Source: Solirubrum sp044628455 (GTDB taxonomy: Bacteria > Bacteroidota > Bacteroidia > Cytophagales > Hymenobacteraceae). Taken from it: 64,000 nucleotides of DNA. The stretch covers positions 2,232,001 to 2,296,000 of the forward strand of contig NZ_JBIYZW010000001.1 in assembly GCF_044628455.1 (NCBI RefSeq), read 5' to 3'. The notes under the pieces are model-generated. The model saw only the letters and a list, made by a program, of their open reading frames with translations. It was not told the origin of the DNA and did no database searches. Made by a program: the position numbers and the translations under genes. Positions 37,731-44,846 of this stretch are shown piece by piece. How positions within the stretch are numbered: position 1 is the first letter of the stretch; each line of letters starts with the position of its first letter.

Positions 37731-38590
37731 GACTTGGGCGCGAGGCGGAAGTTCACGCTCAGGTGCTGACTCAGGCCCAGCACGTTGTGCAGCTGGGCGC
37801 CGTAGTCGACGCGCAGCTGGCCGAAGTGCAGGCCGAAGCCGCCGGTTACCTGCTCGGTGAGCGTGGCCACGCCGGCGCGCACGGCCAGGGCGTCAATCAC
37901 CTGATACTCTACCCCGGCGCGGAAATCGGCGTCCTGGTCGATATCCTTCTCGGTTTCGGCCAGCAGCAACACCTTGGCCGAGGGCCGGAAGCCCAGCCCG
38001 GCGCGCAGAATGGTGGGCACGCGCTCGTCCTGGTACTCGGCCAGGCGGGCCTGATTGAGGTTGTAGAGGCTCACGCCCAAAGTCAGCTTCTGGGGAATGA
38101 TGTCGGCCTGCCCGCCGAGCGAGGCGGCCACGGCGCGGCGGCTGCCCAGCCCTTCGATGCTGAGCTGCAGCATGTCCACCCGGGCACCCACGCTGATCAG
38201 CCCCAGCCGGTAGGCGTAGCCCAGCCCGGCGCGCGACTCGTTGTAGCGCTTGTCGCCGAAGCGCTGCACCTCCAGGCCCACCACGCCGTGCGGGGGCGTG
38301 GTCACGGTGCTGCCCGCGGGCTGGCGGCCCAGCGGCAGGGCCGCGGCCAGGGCGGCGTTGTTGAGATGGGGAATGAAAAAGCGGTTTTCGGCGTACACGC
38401 CGGCCTCGGGCCGGCTGAGCTGGGCCAGCCCGGCCACGTTGTTGCCCACGGCCCACAAGTCGTTGCTGATGGTCACCGAGGCATTGCCCAGCGCCGCGGC
38501 CCGGGCGCCGCGCACCCCGGGGGCACCGCTCTGGGCGCTGGCCGAAACCGATAACAAGAATAAACCGATAGCAAAGTAGCGTTGCAGCAT
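37727..38590 (-). CDS. PorV/PorQ-like outer-membrane protein
   Basis: This 287-residue protein starts with a signal peptide (MLQRYFAIGLFLLSVSASAQ). GARAAALGNASVTISNDLWAVGNNVAGLA follows, the pattern at the start of PorV/PorQ and FadL-like barrels, where a small N-terminal segment blocks the pore. Later strands (VGLEVQRFGDKRYNESRAGLGYAY, LTLGVSLYNLNQARL, ILRAGLGFRPSAKVLLLAE) and the end LSVNFRLAPKS fit a 14-strand barrel. PorV proteins shuttle T9SS substrates. Assignment as PorV, PorQ or a relative cannot be settled by eye. Its stop overlaps the start of the HHH-barrel gene. Several T9SS substrates are encoded nearby. Confidence 0.75.
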   Translation of the reverse strand: MLQRYFAIGLFLLSVSASAQSGAPGVRGARAAALGNASVTISNDLWAVGNNVAGLAQLSRPEAGVYAENRFFIPHLNNAALAAALPLGRQPAGSTVTTPPHGVVGLEVQRFGDKRYNESRAGLGYAYRLGLISVGARVDMLQLSIEGLGSRRAVAASLGGQADIIPQKLTLGVSLYNLNQARLAEYQDERVPTILRAGLGFRPSAKVLLLAETEKDIDQDADFRAGVEYQVIDALAVRAGVATLTEQVTGGFGLHFGQLRVDYGAQLHNVLGLSQHLSVNFRLAPKS

Positions 38591-38637
38591 AGGCAGGGCG
38601 TGATGAGCTGCTTAAAGTACTGCATTTGAAACCGTAA

Positions 38638-38678
38638 CAAAAAGCCCCGACGCCAGGGGCGCCGGGGCTTTTTTTGCC
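38638..38678 (-). terminator. Terminator of the S46 peptidase gene
   Basis: AAAAGCCCCG and CGGGGCTTTT arms enclose an inner GGCGCC-rich stem. There is a T tract on both strands. It lies just downstream of the minus-strand peptidase gene and upstream of the outer-membrane pair. Confidence 0.82.
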
Positions 38679-38695
38679 AATCAATCGGCCGCAGC

Positions 38696-40978
38696 CTAGA
38701 GCGTGGCCGGGGCGGCTTCGCCCTTCTTTTTCTTGGTCTTGATTTTCACCTTGGTGGCCTTGCCATCGGCAGCGGCCGGGGCGGCTCCTGCGGCCACGGG
38801 GCCGGGGTTCGGGCCGTTGTTGACGATGGTCATTTCATCGACCAGGTGCTTGGCGCCGCCCAGCTTCTCCACGCACCAGAGCACGTAGCGAATGTCGGCG
38901 TTGATGCAGCGCTTCAGCTCGGGGTCATAGGCCAGGTCGCCGGTCATGGCTTCCCAGTTGCCGTCGAAGGCCAGGCCAATCAGCTCGCCGCGGCCGTTGA
39001 TGACCGGGGAGCCGGAGTTGCCGCCGGTGATGTCGTTGTCGGTGATGAAGCCCGTGTGCAGGGTGCCGTCCTTATCGGCGAAGCGGCCATAGTCCTTGGC
39101 GCGCAGCAGCTCCAGCTGCTTCGGGGGCACCACAAACTCGGGGTTGGTGGCGTCTTCCTTTTCCAGCACGCCCTGGGCGGTGGTAAAGTAGCTGTAGCGC
39201 ACCGCGTCGCGGCCCTGGTACGAGCGCACCGAGCCGTAGCTCAGGCGGATGGTGGAGTTGGCGTCGGGCGAGTACACCTTCTGGGTGTTTTTCTCGCGCA
39301 GCGCGGCCACGTACAGGCGGTTGGCGCGGGCCAGGCCGGCCTGGTGGGCCTGCATCTTGGGCTGAATGTTTTCCTGGAAGTTCTTCACGATGCTGTTCAT
39401 CATGCGGAACGCCGGGTCATTCTCCAGCTGCAGCAGCGTGGGCTTCTGCAGGAACTGCTCGGTTTTGGCTTTCGACACCAGGAAGGACTTGCTGAACACC
39501 TCGGCGGCGTACTTCTGCATCGAGCCGCCGTACTGCTTCTGCACGGTCTGGAAGATTTCCGGCTGCTGCTCCTTGGCCACGTCGTTGTAGTAGAGCTGCA
39601 TCAGGGCCGCAAACACCTTCTGGTCGGTGGCGGGGTTGTAGTCCTTGAAGAAGTCCTCGGCCGATTCCTTCAGGCCGTCGGCCGTTTTGCGGATGGCCGC
39701 CTGGTCGGGGCTTTCGGCTTTCAGTTGCTGGTAGAGCGGCATCAGGCGCGAGGCAAAGGCCAGCACCTCGGTGCCCAGGGCGGCCTCGCTCAGGTACACC
39801 GAGCTCAGGTTGTACTGGCGCATGCCGGCGTAGGCCTGGTTGATGTCGTTCAGGGCCTGGCCGTACTGCTGGCCGCGGGCCGGGTCCTGGGCAATCCACT
39901 GGGCCAGGGCGGCTTCTTCGGCCGTTTTCTGGTCCACGGTCTTGAGGCGCTTCATGCCCTCGTTCTGACCGATGAAGTACTTCCAGTAGTTGGCAATGTT
40001 GGCGTACTTCGAGGCGTACTTCAGGCGCACGGCGGGGTCCTGGTCGCCGTCTTCCTTCCACAGCTTCAGGCGGGTGTCGCGCAGCTTGATGCGGGCGGGG
40101 TTGGTTTGGTCCAGGGTCAGCTGCAGGCCGGCGGCGGGCAGGAAACGCTGGGTGCGGCCGGGAAAGCCGAACACCATCGAGAAGTCGTTTTCACTCACGC
40201 CCTGCAGGCTCACCGGCAGGTGGTGCTTGGGAATGTAAGGCACGTTGTCGGCCGCGAAGCCCTTGGTGGGCTTGTTGTCCTTGGAGGCGTAAATGCGGAA
40301 CAAGGAGAAGTCGGCAGTGTGGCGGGGCCACATCCAGTTGTCGGTGTCGCCGCCGAACTTGCCCACCGATTCGGCCGGGGCGCCCACTAGGCGCACGTCG
40401 CCGAAGCGCTGGTACACGAACAGGTAGAACTCGTTGCCGGCAAACATGTCGCGCACGTAGGCCACGTACTGGCCGTTTTCCTTGGCGGCTTCGGCCATTT
40501 CGCGCTGGCGTTTCTGCACCAGGGCGTTGCGTTCAGCCTCGGGCGTCTGGGGCGTGATGCCCTCGAGCACCTTGCCGCTCACGTCTTCCATGCGCACCAG
40601 GATGTCGACGAACAAGCCGGGGTTGGCTTTTTCCTCGCTGCGCGTCTGGGCGTAGAAGCCGTTCTGCAGGATGTTGTTCTGGGTGGTGCTGTGGCTCTGA
40701 ATGGCGTCGTAGCCGCAGTGGTGGTTGGTGAGCAGCAGCCCCTGCTTCGACACGAACTCGCCGGTGCAGAAGCCGCCGAGCTGCACGATGGCGTCCTTCA
40801 GGGAGGCGTTGTTGACGTCGTAGATTTCTTCGGCCGTGAGCTTGAGGCCTTTTTTCTGCATGTCGGCGTGGTTGAGGCGCTTCACGAGCAGCGGCAGCCA
40901 CATGCCTTCGTCGGCGCGGGCCACGGCGGGCAGCAGCAGCGCCAGCAGCAGGCCTTTGAGCCAGGTACGTTTAAACAT
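38696..40978 (-). CDS. S46-family dipeptidyl-peptidase (DPP7/DPP11 type)
   Basis: This 760-residue protein has a signal peptide (MFKRTWLKGLLLALLLPAVARA) followed at once by DEGMWLP, the conserved mature start of S46 enzymes. Catalytic regions are TNHHCGYDAI (His near residue 87) and ITGGNSGSPVINGRGELIGL (Ser). The helical insertion domain lies between them. The substrate-pocket segment reads FDGNWEAM; a glycine at this site is associated with DPP7-like preference for hydrophobic P1 residues, while DPP11 carries arginine, so DPP7-like specificity is inferred. The C-terminus is extended and Lys-rich (KVKIKTKKKKGE). It would release dipeptides in the periplasm, downstream of secreted proteases such as the one at 32126. 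A perfect -7 box precedes it. Confidence 0.93.
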   Translation of the reverse strand: MFKRTWLKGLLLALLLPAVARADEGMWLPLLVKRLNHADMQKKGLKLTAEEIYDVNNASLKDAIVQLGGFCTGEFVSKQGLLLTNHHCGYDAIQSHSTTQNNILQNGFYAQTRSEEKANPGLFVDILVRMEDVSGKVLEGITPQTPEAERNALVQKRQREMAEAAKENGQYVAYVRDMFAGNEFYLFVYQRFGDVRLVGAPAESVGKFGGDTDNWMWPRHTADFSLFRIYASKDNKPTKGFAADNVPYIPKHHLPVSLQGVSENDFSMVFGFPGRTQRFLPAAGLQLTLDQTNPARIKLRDTRLKLWKEDGDQDPAVRLKYASKYANIANYWKYFIGQNEGMKRLKTVDQKTAEEAALAQWIAQDPARGQQYGQALNDINQAYAGMRQYNLSSVYLSEAALGTEVLAFASRLMPLYQQLKAESPDQAAIRKTADGLKESAEDFFKDYNPATDQKVFAALMQLYYNDVAKEQQPEIFQTVQKQYGGSMQKYAAEVFSKSFLVSKAKTEQFLQKPTLLQLENDPAFRMMNSIVKNFQENIQPKMQAHQAGLARANRLYVAALREKNTQKVYSPDANSTIRLSYGSVRSYQGRDAVRYSYFTTAQGVLEKEDATNPEFVVPPKQLELLRAKDYGRFADKDGTLHTGFITDNDITGGNSGSPVINGRGELIGLAFDGNWEAMTGDLAYDPELKRCINADIRYVLWCVEKLGGAKHLVDEMTIVNNGPNPGPVAAGAAPAAADGKATKVKIKTKKKKGEAAPATL

Positions 40979-41033
40979 TGAACGGGAAAGAAAGTGAGTG
41001 AAAGAGCGGAAATTGCCGGTGGCAACGCCGAAC

Positions 41034-41041
41034 CAAACTTA
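41034..41041 (-). promoter_or_regulatory. -7 box TAAGTTTG of the S46 peptidase gene
   Basis: On the minus strand TAAGTTTG matches TAnnTTTG exactly, 56 bases upstream of the peptidase ATG. Confidence 0.6.
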
Positions 41042-41108
41042 CGAAGCCCGGCGTTGCGAGCCTAACGCCCGTTCGGCTTCCGGCCGTTCCCCTACTCCCG
41101 CCGCTGCC

Positions 41109-41333
41109 GTGTCCGCGCTGTTCAAATACTTCTTTCTGGCTTTGGTGTGGGTGTACCGCCACCTGATTTCGCCGCACACGCCGGCCTCCTGCCGCTACAC
41201 GCCCACCTGCTCGGCCTACGCGGCCCAGGCCATCACGCGGCACGGTCCCTGGCGCGGGGGCTGGCTGGCCCTGCGCCGCCTCGCCCGCTGCCACCCCTGG
41301 GGCGGCCACGGCCACGACCCCGTGCCGGATTGA
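41109..41333 (+). CDS. yidD: Membrane protein insertion efficiency factor YidD
   Basis: Translation from the GTG at 41109 gives 74 residues, the normal YidD length; the frame is open further upstream but that leader is not YidD-like. The conserved core is present: a hydrophobic start LFKYFFLALVWVYRHLISPH, then SCRYTPTCSAYAAQAITRHG, then RGGWLALRRLARCHPW and DPVPD. YidD is a small amphipathic inner-membrane protein that assists YidC in inserting membrane proteins. It is usually found next to rnpA and yidC, but here it is alone, divergent from the S46 peptidase. Its TGA stop at 41331-41333 abuts a heptanucleotide microsatellite. Confidence 0.88.
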   Translation: MSALFKYFFLALVWVYRHLISPHTPASCRYTPTCSAYAAQAITRHGPWRGGWLALRRLARCHPWGGHGHDPVPD

Positions 41334-41389
41334 TTGGTTGTTGGTTGTTGGTTGTTGGTTGTTGGTTGTTGGTTGTTGGTTGTTGGTTG
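41334..41389 (+). repeat. Perfect heptanucleotide microsatellite (TTGGTTG)x8
   Basis: Eight exact tandem copies of TTGGTTG begin immediately after the yidD stop codon. The array forms the left arm of a larger inverted-arm element. Confidence 0.93.
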
Positions 41390-41475
41390 TTAGAGGCTAC
41401 TTCGACTCCGGGAAAACGGACGCCTGAAAGCGAAAAAACAATCAGCCAAAAACGAACAACCAAAAACCAACAACT
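41334..41475. repeat. Intergenic element with low-complexity inverted arms (GGTTGTTGG type)
   Basis: The left arm is the TTGGTTG array. The right arm (41433-41475) reads CAATCAGCC, GAACAACC, AAAAACCAACAAC and is broadly complementary to it. About 40 unique bases separate the arms. The element between xdhA and xdhB has the same design. Confidence 0.6.
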
Positions 41476-41561
41476 ACCCCGAGGGGCGTTTTCCCGTATA
41501 GCTGAGCCAACGCCCCGCCCGGGTTCTTCCGGGCGGGCTTTTTTCACGTATTCCCGCAGCT

Positions 41562-42446
41562 ATGCAACGCATTTACCTCGGGCTGTTGAGCCTGGCCCTG
41601 CTGGCCTCCACGGCCTGCTCCGAAGCCCAGAACGACGACAAGGGCAAAGGCAAGAAAGGCGGCAAGAAGAAAGACCACACCTCGGTGATGAACCCCGTCA
41701 GCGGGCTCAAGCGCCTGGGAGCTATGCCCTCGGAAGTCACCGAAAGCTCGGGCCTGGCCCGGGGCCCCGAAGCCGGCACCTACTACACCCACGGCGACCA
41801 CGGCAACACGCCCACGCTGTTTCTGGTGCGCGAAAGCGGGGAGCTGGTGCGGCGCGTCGAAATTCCCGGCATCACCCAGGAAGACTGGGAATCGGTATCC
41901 CAGGACGAGCAGGGCCGCATTTACATTGCCGATACCGGCAACAACAACAACAGCCGCCAGGACCTGACCATCTACCGCGTCGACCCGGCCAATCCCGGGC
42001 AGGTGCGCCGCATCCGCTTCAGCTACCCCGACCAGAAAGACTTCCCGCCGGTGAAAAACGACCGGAACTTCGACGTGGAAGCCTCGCTCTACCACAACGG
42101 GCAGCTCTATCTATTTACCCGCAACCGCGCCCGCGGCCGCGAGTGTAAGGTGTACACCCTGCAGGCCGACGGCCCCGAGCAGCAAACCGCCAAGCTGGCC
42201 GGGCAGCTTAACCTGCCGGGCGAGGTTACCGGCGCCGACCTGAGCCCCGACGGCAAGCGCCTGGCTTTGCTGGGCCGCGAGCAGCTCTACCTCTGCGACG
42301 TGCCCGGCGGCGACCTGACCAAGGCCCAGCCACGCACCGTGGAGCTGGCCGGCGCCGGCCAGACCGAGGGCGTGGTGTTCACCGACAACCAGAACCTGAT
42401 CATCAGCACCGAGCAGGGCACGCTCTACCGCTACACCATTCAGTAG
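41562..42446 (+). CDS. Lipoprotein with beta-propeller-like repeats
   Basis: The 294-residue protein has a lipoprotein signal (LLSLALLASTACSEA) and then a Lys-rich linker (KGKGKKGGKKK). The rest consists of four-stranded blade-like repeats: TPTLFLVRESGELVRRVEIP, EDWESVSQDEQGRIYIADTG, YHNGQLYLFTRNRARG, GADLSPDGKRLALLGREQLY and TEGVVFTDNQNLIISTEQGT. This looks like a six-bladed propeller related to SdiA-regulated or esterase-like phytase proteins, but no catalytic site is evident. It is probably anchored in the membrane facing the periplasm. It forms a single-gene unit with a strong terminator behind it. Confidence 0.75.
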   Translation: MQRIYLGLLSLALLASTACSEAQNDDKGKGKKGGKKKDHTSVMNPVSGLKRLGAMPSEVTESSGLARGPEAGTYYTHGDHGNTPTLFLVRESGELVRRVEIPGITQEDWESVSQDEQGRIYIADTGNNNNSRQDLTIYRVDPANPGQVRRIRFSYPDQKDFPPVKNDRNFDVEASLYHNGQLYLFTRNRARGRECKVYTLQADGPEQQTAKLAGQLNLPGEVTGADLSPDGKRLALLGREQLYLCDVPGGDLTKAQPRTVELAGAGQTEGVVFTDNQNLIISTEQGTLYRYTIQ

Positions 42447-42468
42447 CCGCCCACTATGGTTTTTCAAG

Positions 42469-42503
42469 CAAACGGCCCGCTCTGGTGAAGAGCGGGCCGT
42501 TTG
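42469..42503. terminator. Bidirectional terminator between the propeller lipoprotein and lgt
   Basis: CAAACGGCCCGCTCT (42469-42483) pairs perfectly with 42489-42503 around GGTGA. The flanking TTTTT on the left serves the minus strand. Confidence 0.85.
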
Positions 42504-42508
42504 GCGTG

Positions 42509-43402
42509 TTAGCGGGTAATGGGGCGGGCCGGCGGCGGGGTGGCGGCCGGCTCGTGCAAATCGCGCGGGGCGTACCCGAAGCGGTTGTTGAGATTCTTAC
42601 CCGCGCGCAGCAGCACCCACAGGCCAATCAGAATCAGCGGCAAGCTCAAGATCTGGCCCATGTTCAGCGGCAGGCGGTCTTCGAAGGATTCCTGGTTTTC
42701 CTTCAGGAACTCCACCAGGAAACGGAAGGTGAACAGCAGCGTCACGAACAGGCCGAACAGCAGACCCCGCGGCGTCTGCTCCTTGTAGCGGTTCCAGAGA
42801 TAGTAGAGCAGGCCGAACAGCACCAGGCAGAACAGGGCCTCGTAAATCTGGGTGGGGTGGCGCAGCTCCTGCGGAATGGTGGTTTCCTGGCGGTGAATGA
42901 GGTCGTAGCGCACGAACTTGAAGGCCCACGGCACGTCGGTCTGCCGCCCAATGATTTCCGAGTTCATCAGGTTGCCCAGGCGGATGCACATGCCGCCGGT
43001 GGCCACCACAATCACGATGCGGTCGAGTACCCAGAGGTAGTCAAACTTATTGTTGCGGGCAAACAGCCAGGTGGCCAGCAGAATGCCGATGGTGGCGCCG
43101 TGGCTGGCCAGGCCGCCCTCCCAGATCTTGAAGATGTCGAAGAAATGCTCCCGCGTGAGGTAGTAGTCGGGGTCGTAGAACAGCACGTGGCCCAGGCGGG
43201 CGCCCAGCACCGTGCCCAGCACCATGTAGATGGTGATGACGTCGACCCAGCGCGCCGACACGCGCTCGGCCTTGTAGATGTGGGTGAGCAGCAGCGAGCC
43301 GATGATGAAGGCCGCCGCGAACAGCAGACCGTACCAGCGCAGGGTGAGCGGGCCCAGCTGGGCGATGATGGGCGAAACGTCCCAGGTAATGTAGGCGAGC
43401 AT
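42509..43402 (-). CDS. lgt: Prolipoprotein diacylglyceryl transferase
   Basis: This 297-residue protein has about seven membrane segments. Lgt landmarks are the periplasmic start WDVSPIIAQLGPLTLRWYGL, LGARLGHVLFYDPDYYL, the catalytic-region histidine in GGLASHGATIG, and the signature GGMCIRLGNLMNSEIIGRQT. Later HPTQIYEALFCLVLF and TFRFLVEFLKENQ complete the family pattern. It transfers diacylglycerol from phosphatidylglycerol to the lipobox cysteine of exported prolipoproteins, the first step in lipoprotein maturation. Several lipoproteins are encoded in this window. It has its own promoter and lies downstream of a sigma/anti-sigma pair on the same strand. Confidence 0.96.
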   Translation of the reverse strand: MLAYITWDVSPIIAQLGPLTLRWYGLLFAAAFIIGSLLLTHIYKAERVSARWVDVITIYMVLGTVLGARLGHVLFYDPDYYLTREHFFDIFKIWEGGLASHGATIGILLATWLFARNNKFDYLWVLDRIVIVVATGGMCIRLGNLMNSEIIGRQTDVPWAFKFVRYDLIHRQETTIPQELRHPTQIYEALFCLVLFGLLYYLWNRYKEQTPRGLLFGLFVTLLFTFRFLVEFLKENQESFEDRLPLNMGQILSLPLILIGLWVLLRAGKNLNNRFGYAPRDLHEPAATPPPARPITR

Positions 43403-43437
43403 AGGCGCGGGGTGCGGGGCAAAAAACGAGGAAGACT

Positions 43438-43445
43438 CAAAAGTA
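43438..43445 (-). promoter_or_regulatory. -7 box TACTTTTG of lgt
   Basis: TACTTTTG on the minus strand, 36 bases upstream of the lgt ATG, is an exact TAnnTTTG match. Confidence 0.65.
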
Positions 43446-43489
43446 CTCAGACATTCGGCTCGGCCCTTGGCCGCCGCTGGCAGGGCGGG

Positions 43490-43786
43490 TCAGCGCCCGG
43501 GCCAGGCGGCCGGCGGTTCGCCGGGGCGGGCGTCGTAGGAGGCGGGGCGCAGCGGGGCCTGGTCGCCGCTGAGGGCCAGCACCAGGGCCGCGAGCGTGGC
43601 CGCGTAGGCCGGCCAGCGCAACCAGCCGGGCCACGGCGGTTCTCCAGCTACTTCCGGAGTCAGCCGCGCACGCACGCGGCCGTAGAAGTGCGGCCCGGGC
43701 TGGGCGGCCGTGTGCGGGTGGCGCCACTGGCGCAGCAGGTTTTCCCACTGCTCGTCGGCGCTGGGGCGGGGAGCGGCATCAGACAT
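43490..43786 (-). CDS. Small membrane protein, candidate anti-sigma factor
   Basis: The 98-residue product overlaps the end of the upstream ECF sigma gene by 8 bases, so the two are translationally coupled. It has a polar N-terminal half (SADEQWENLLRQWRHPHTAA, then HFYGRVRARLTPEV), one hydrophobic helix (LRWPAYAATLAALVLALSG) and a short Pro-rich tail. That is the usual topology of small anti-sigma factors: a cytoplasmic sigma-binding part, one membrane span and a short periplasmic end. No zinc-finger anti-sigma motif (HxxxCxxC) is present. The role is inferred from position and topology only. Confidence 0.65.
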   Translation of the reverse strand: MSDAAPRPSADEQWENLLRQWRHPHTAAQPGPHFYGRVRARLTPEVAGEPPWPGWLRWPAYAATLAALVLALSGDQAPLRPASYDARPGEPPAAWPGR

Positions 43787-44411
43787 GGCGGAATGGGGGT
43801 TGCAGGCGTTGACGAAGGGTTTGGCGGGCGCGGAACAGCAGCGACTCCACGGCCGCGACGGTGGTTTGCAGCACGGCAGCTATTTCCTCGTAGCTCAGCT
43901 GCTGCTCGTGGCGCAGCGTAAAGGCCACCCGCTGCGGCTCGGGCAGCCGGGCAATGTGCGCCAGCAGCAGCTGCAGCTGCTGCTGGCCTTCCAGCTGCGC
44001 CTCGGGGTGGGCGTGGTCGGGCGGGTGGTGGAGCACCTCGTTGTCGAAACCCAGCAGGCTGGTGAAGTAGGCAAAGCGTTTCCGGGCGCGGGCCCGCCGG
44101 TGGTGCTTCAGGGCCCGCGAGGTGGCCAGCCGGTACAGCCAGGTGCTCAGGGCCGCTTCGCCCCGAAACCGGCCGATGGTCTGGTACACTTCCACGAACA
44201 CCTCCTGGGCCACGTCCTCGGCTTCTTCCGGCGAGGGCAGCAGCGCCAGCACCGTGCGGTAAATGCGGTTCTGGTACCGCTCAACCAGGGTGCGAAACGC
44301 CGCCTCGCTGCCCTGCTGCAGCTGCGCTACCAGGTCAGCGTCGGCCGGGGCCAGCAGTTGAACAACGGCCGGCGGTTCGTGAACAATAACCGAAAACGAA
44401 AGCGCGTGCAC
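43779..44411 (-). CDS. ECF-type RNA polymerase sigma factor
   Basis: The GTG start at 44411 gives 210 residues; a TTG at 44435 would add 8. Region 2 is visible as FRTLVERYQNRIYRTVLALL, PEEAEDVAQEVFVEVYQTIG and ALSTWLYRLATSRALKHHRR. Region 4 is visible as LPEPQRVAFTLRHEQQLSYE and EIAAVLQTTVAAVESLLFRA. There is no region 1 or 3, as expected for the ECF group. It directs RNA polymerase to a specific regulon, probably in response to an envelope signal, and is followed by an overlapping candidate anti-sigma gene. The large 21-bp repeat array A lies upstream, starting about 190 bases before its start. Confidence 0.9.
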   Translation of the reverse strand: MHALSFSVIVHEPPAVVQLLAPADADLVAQLQQGSEAAFRTLVERYQNRIYRTVLALLPSPEEAEDVAQEVFVEVYQTIGRFRGEAALSTWLYRLATSRALKHHRRARARKRFAYFTSLLGFDNEVLHHPPDHAHPEAQLEGQQQLQLLLAHIARLPEPQRVAFTLRHEQQLSYEEIAAVLQTTVAAVESLLFRARQTLRQRLQPPFRHV

Positions 44412-44596
44412 GACTGAGCAGATGGCTGAAACCAATGAAAAGGGGCCGCCGAACGCGGTGGCTCCGGGGGCTACATCTGCTTAGGCCCGTTCGGCCCCGA
44501 AAACTTGCGGCCGGCCGCCGTTTTTTTTCGGACTGCTGAGGCACAGCCCCCACCCCGGCCCAAAGCCGTCGTTCGGCCCCTAAGCTACGCGGCCTC

Positions 44597-44827
44597 CCGG
44601 CTTCGAACCGCAACCGACCGGTTCCGAACCGCACCATCGCGGCAAAAAGCCGCAGCCTCGCGGTTCCGAGCCGCAACATTGCGGTAAAAAGCCGCGACCT
44701 CGCGGTTCCGAACCGCGCCCGACCGGTAAAAAGCCGCGATGTCGCGGTTCGAAACCGCAACATCGCGGCTCAGAACCGCGACTGACCGGTAAAAAGCCGC
44801 AACCGACCGGCTCGGAACCGCGAAACG
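44597..44827. repeat. Array A: eleven 21-bp palindromic units
   Basis: Eleven units of exactly 21 bases (231 bp). Each opens with GCGG or CCGG, then a 7-base centre, then CCGC and a 6-base spacer. Two centre types are interspersed: TTCCGAA (a palindrome, GCGGTTCCGAACCGC) and TAAAAAG (GCGGTAAAAAGCCGC). Spacers recur: AACATC, GACCTC, AACCGA. The array lies between the ECF sigma promoter region and the 3' end of nadE, whose stop is 20 bases away. Confidence 0.92.
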
Positions 44828-44846
44828 GCGGGGCAGCCGCCCGCCG

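Noticed and set aside
44597..44827. Possible CRISPR array
   Set aside because: The unit is 21 bp with 6-base spacers that recur, so there is no unique spacer content and no cas gene nearby.
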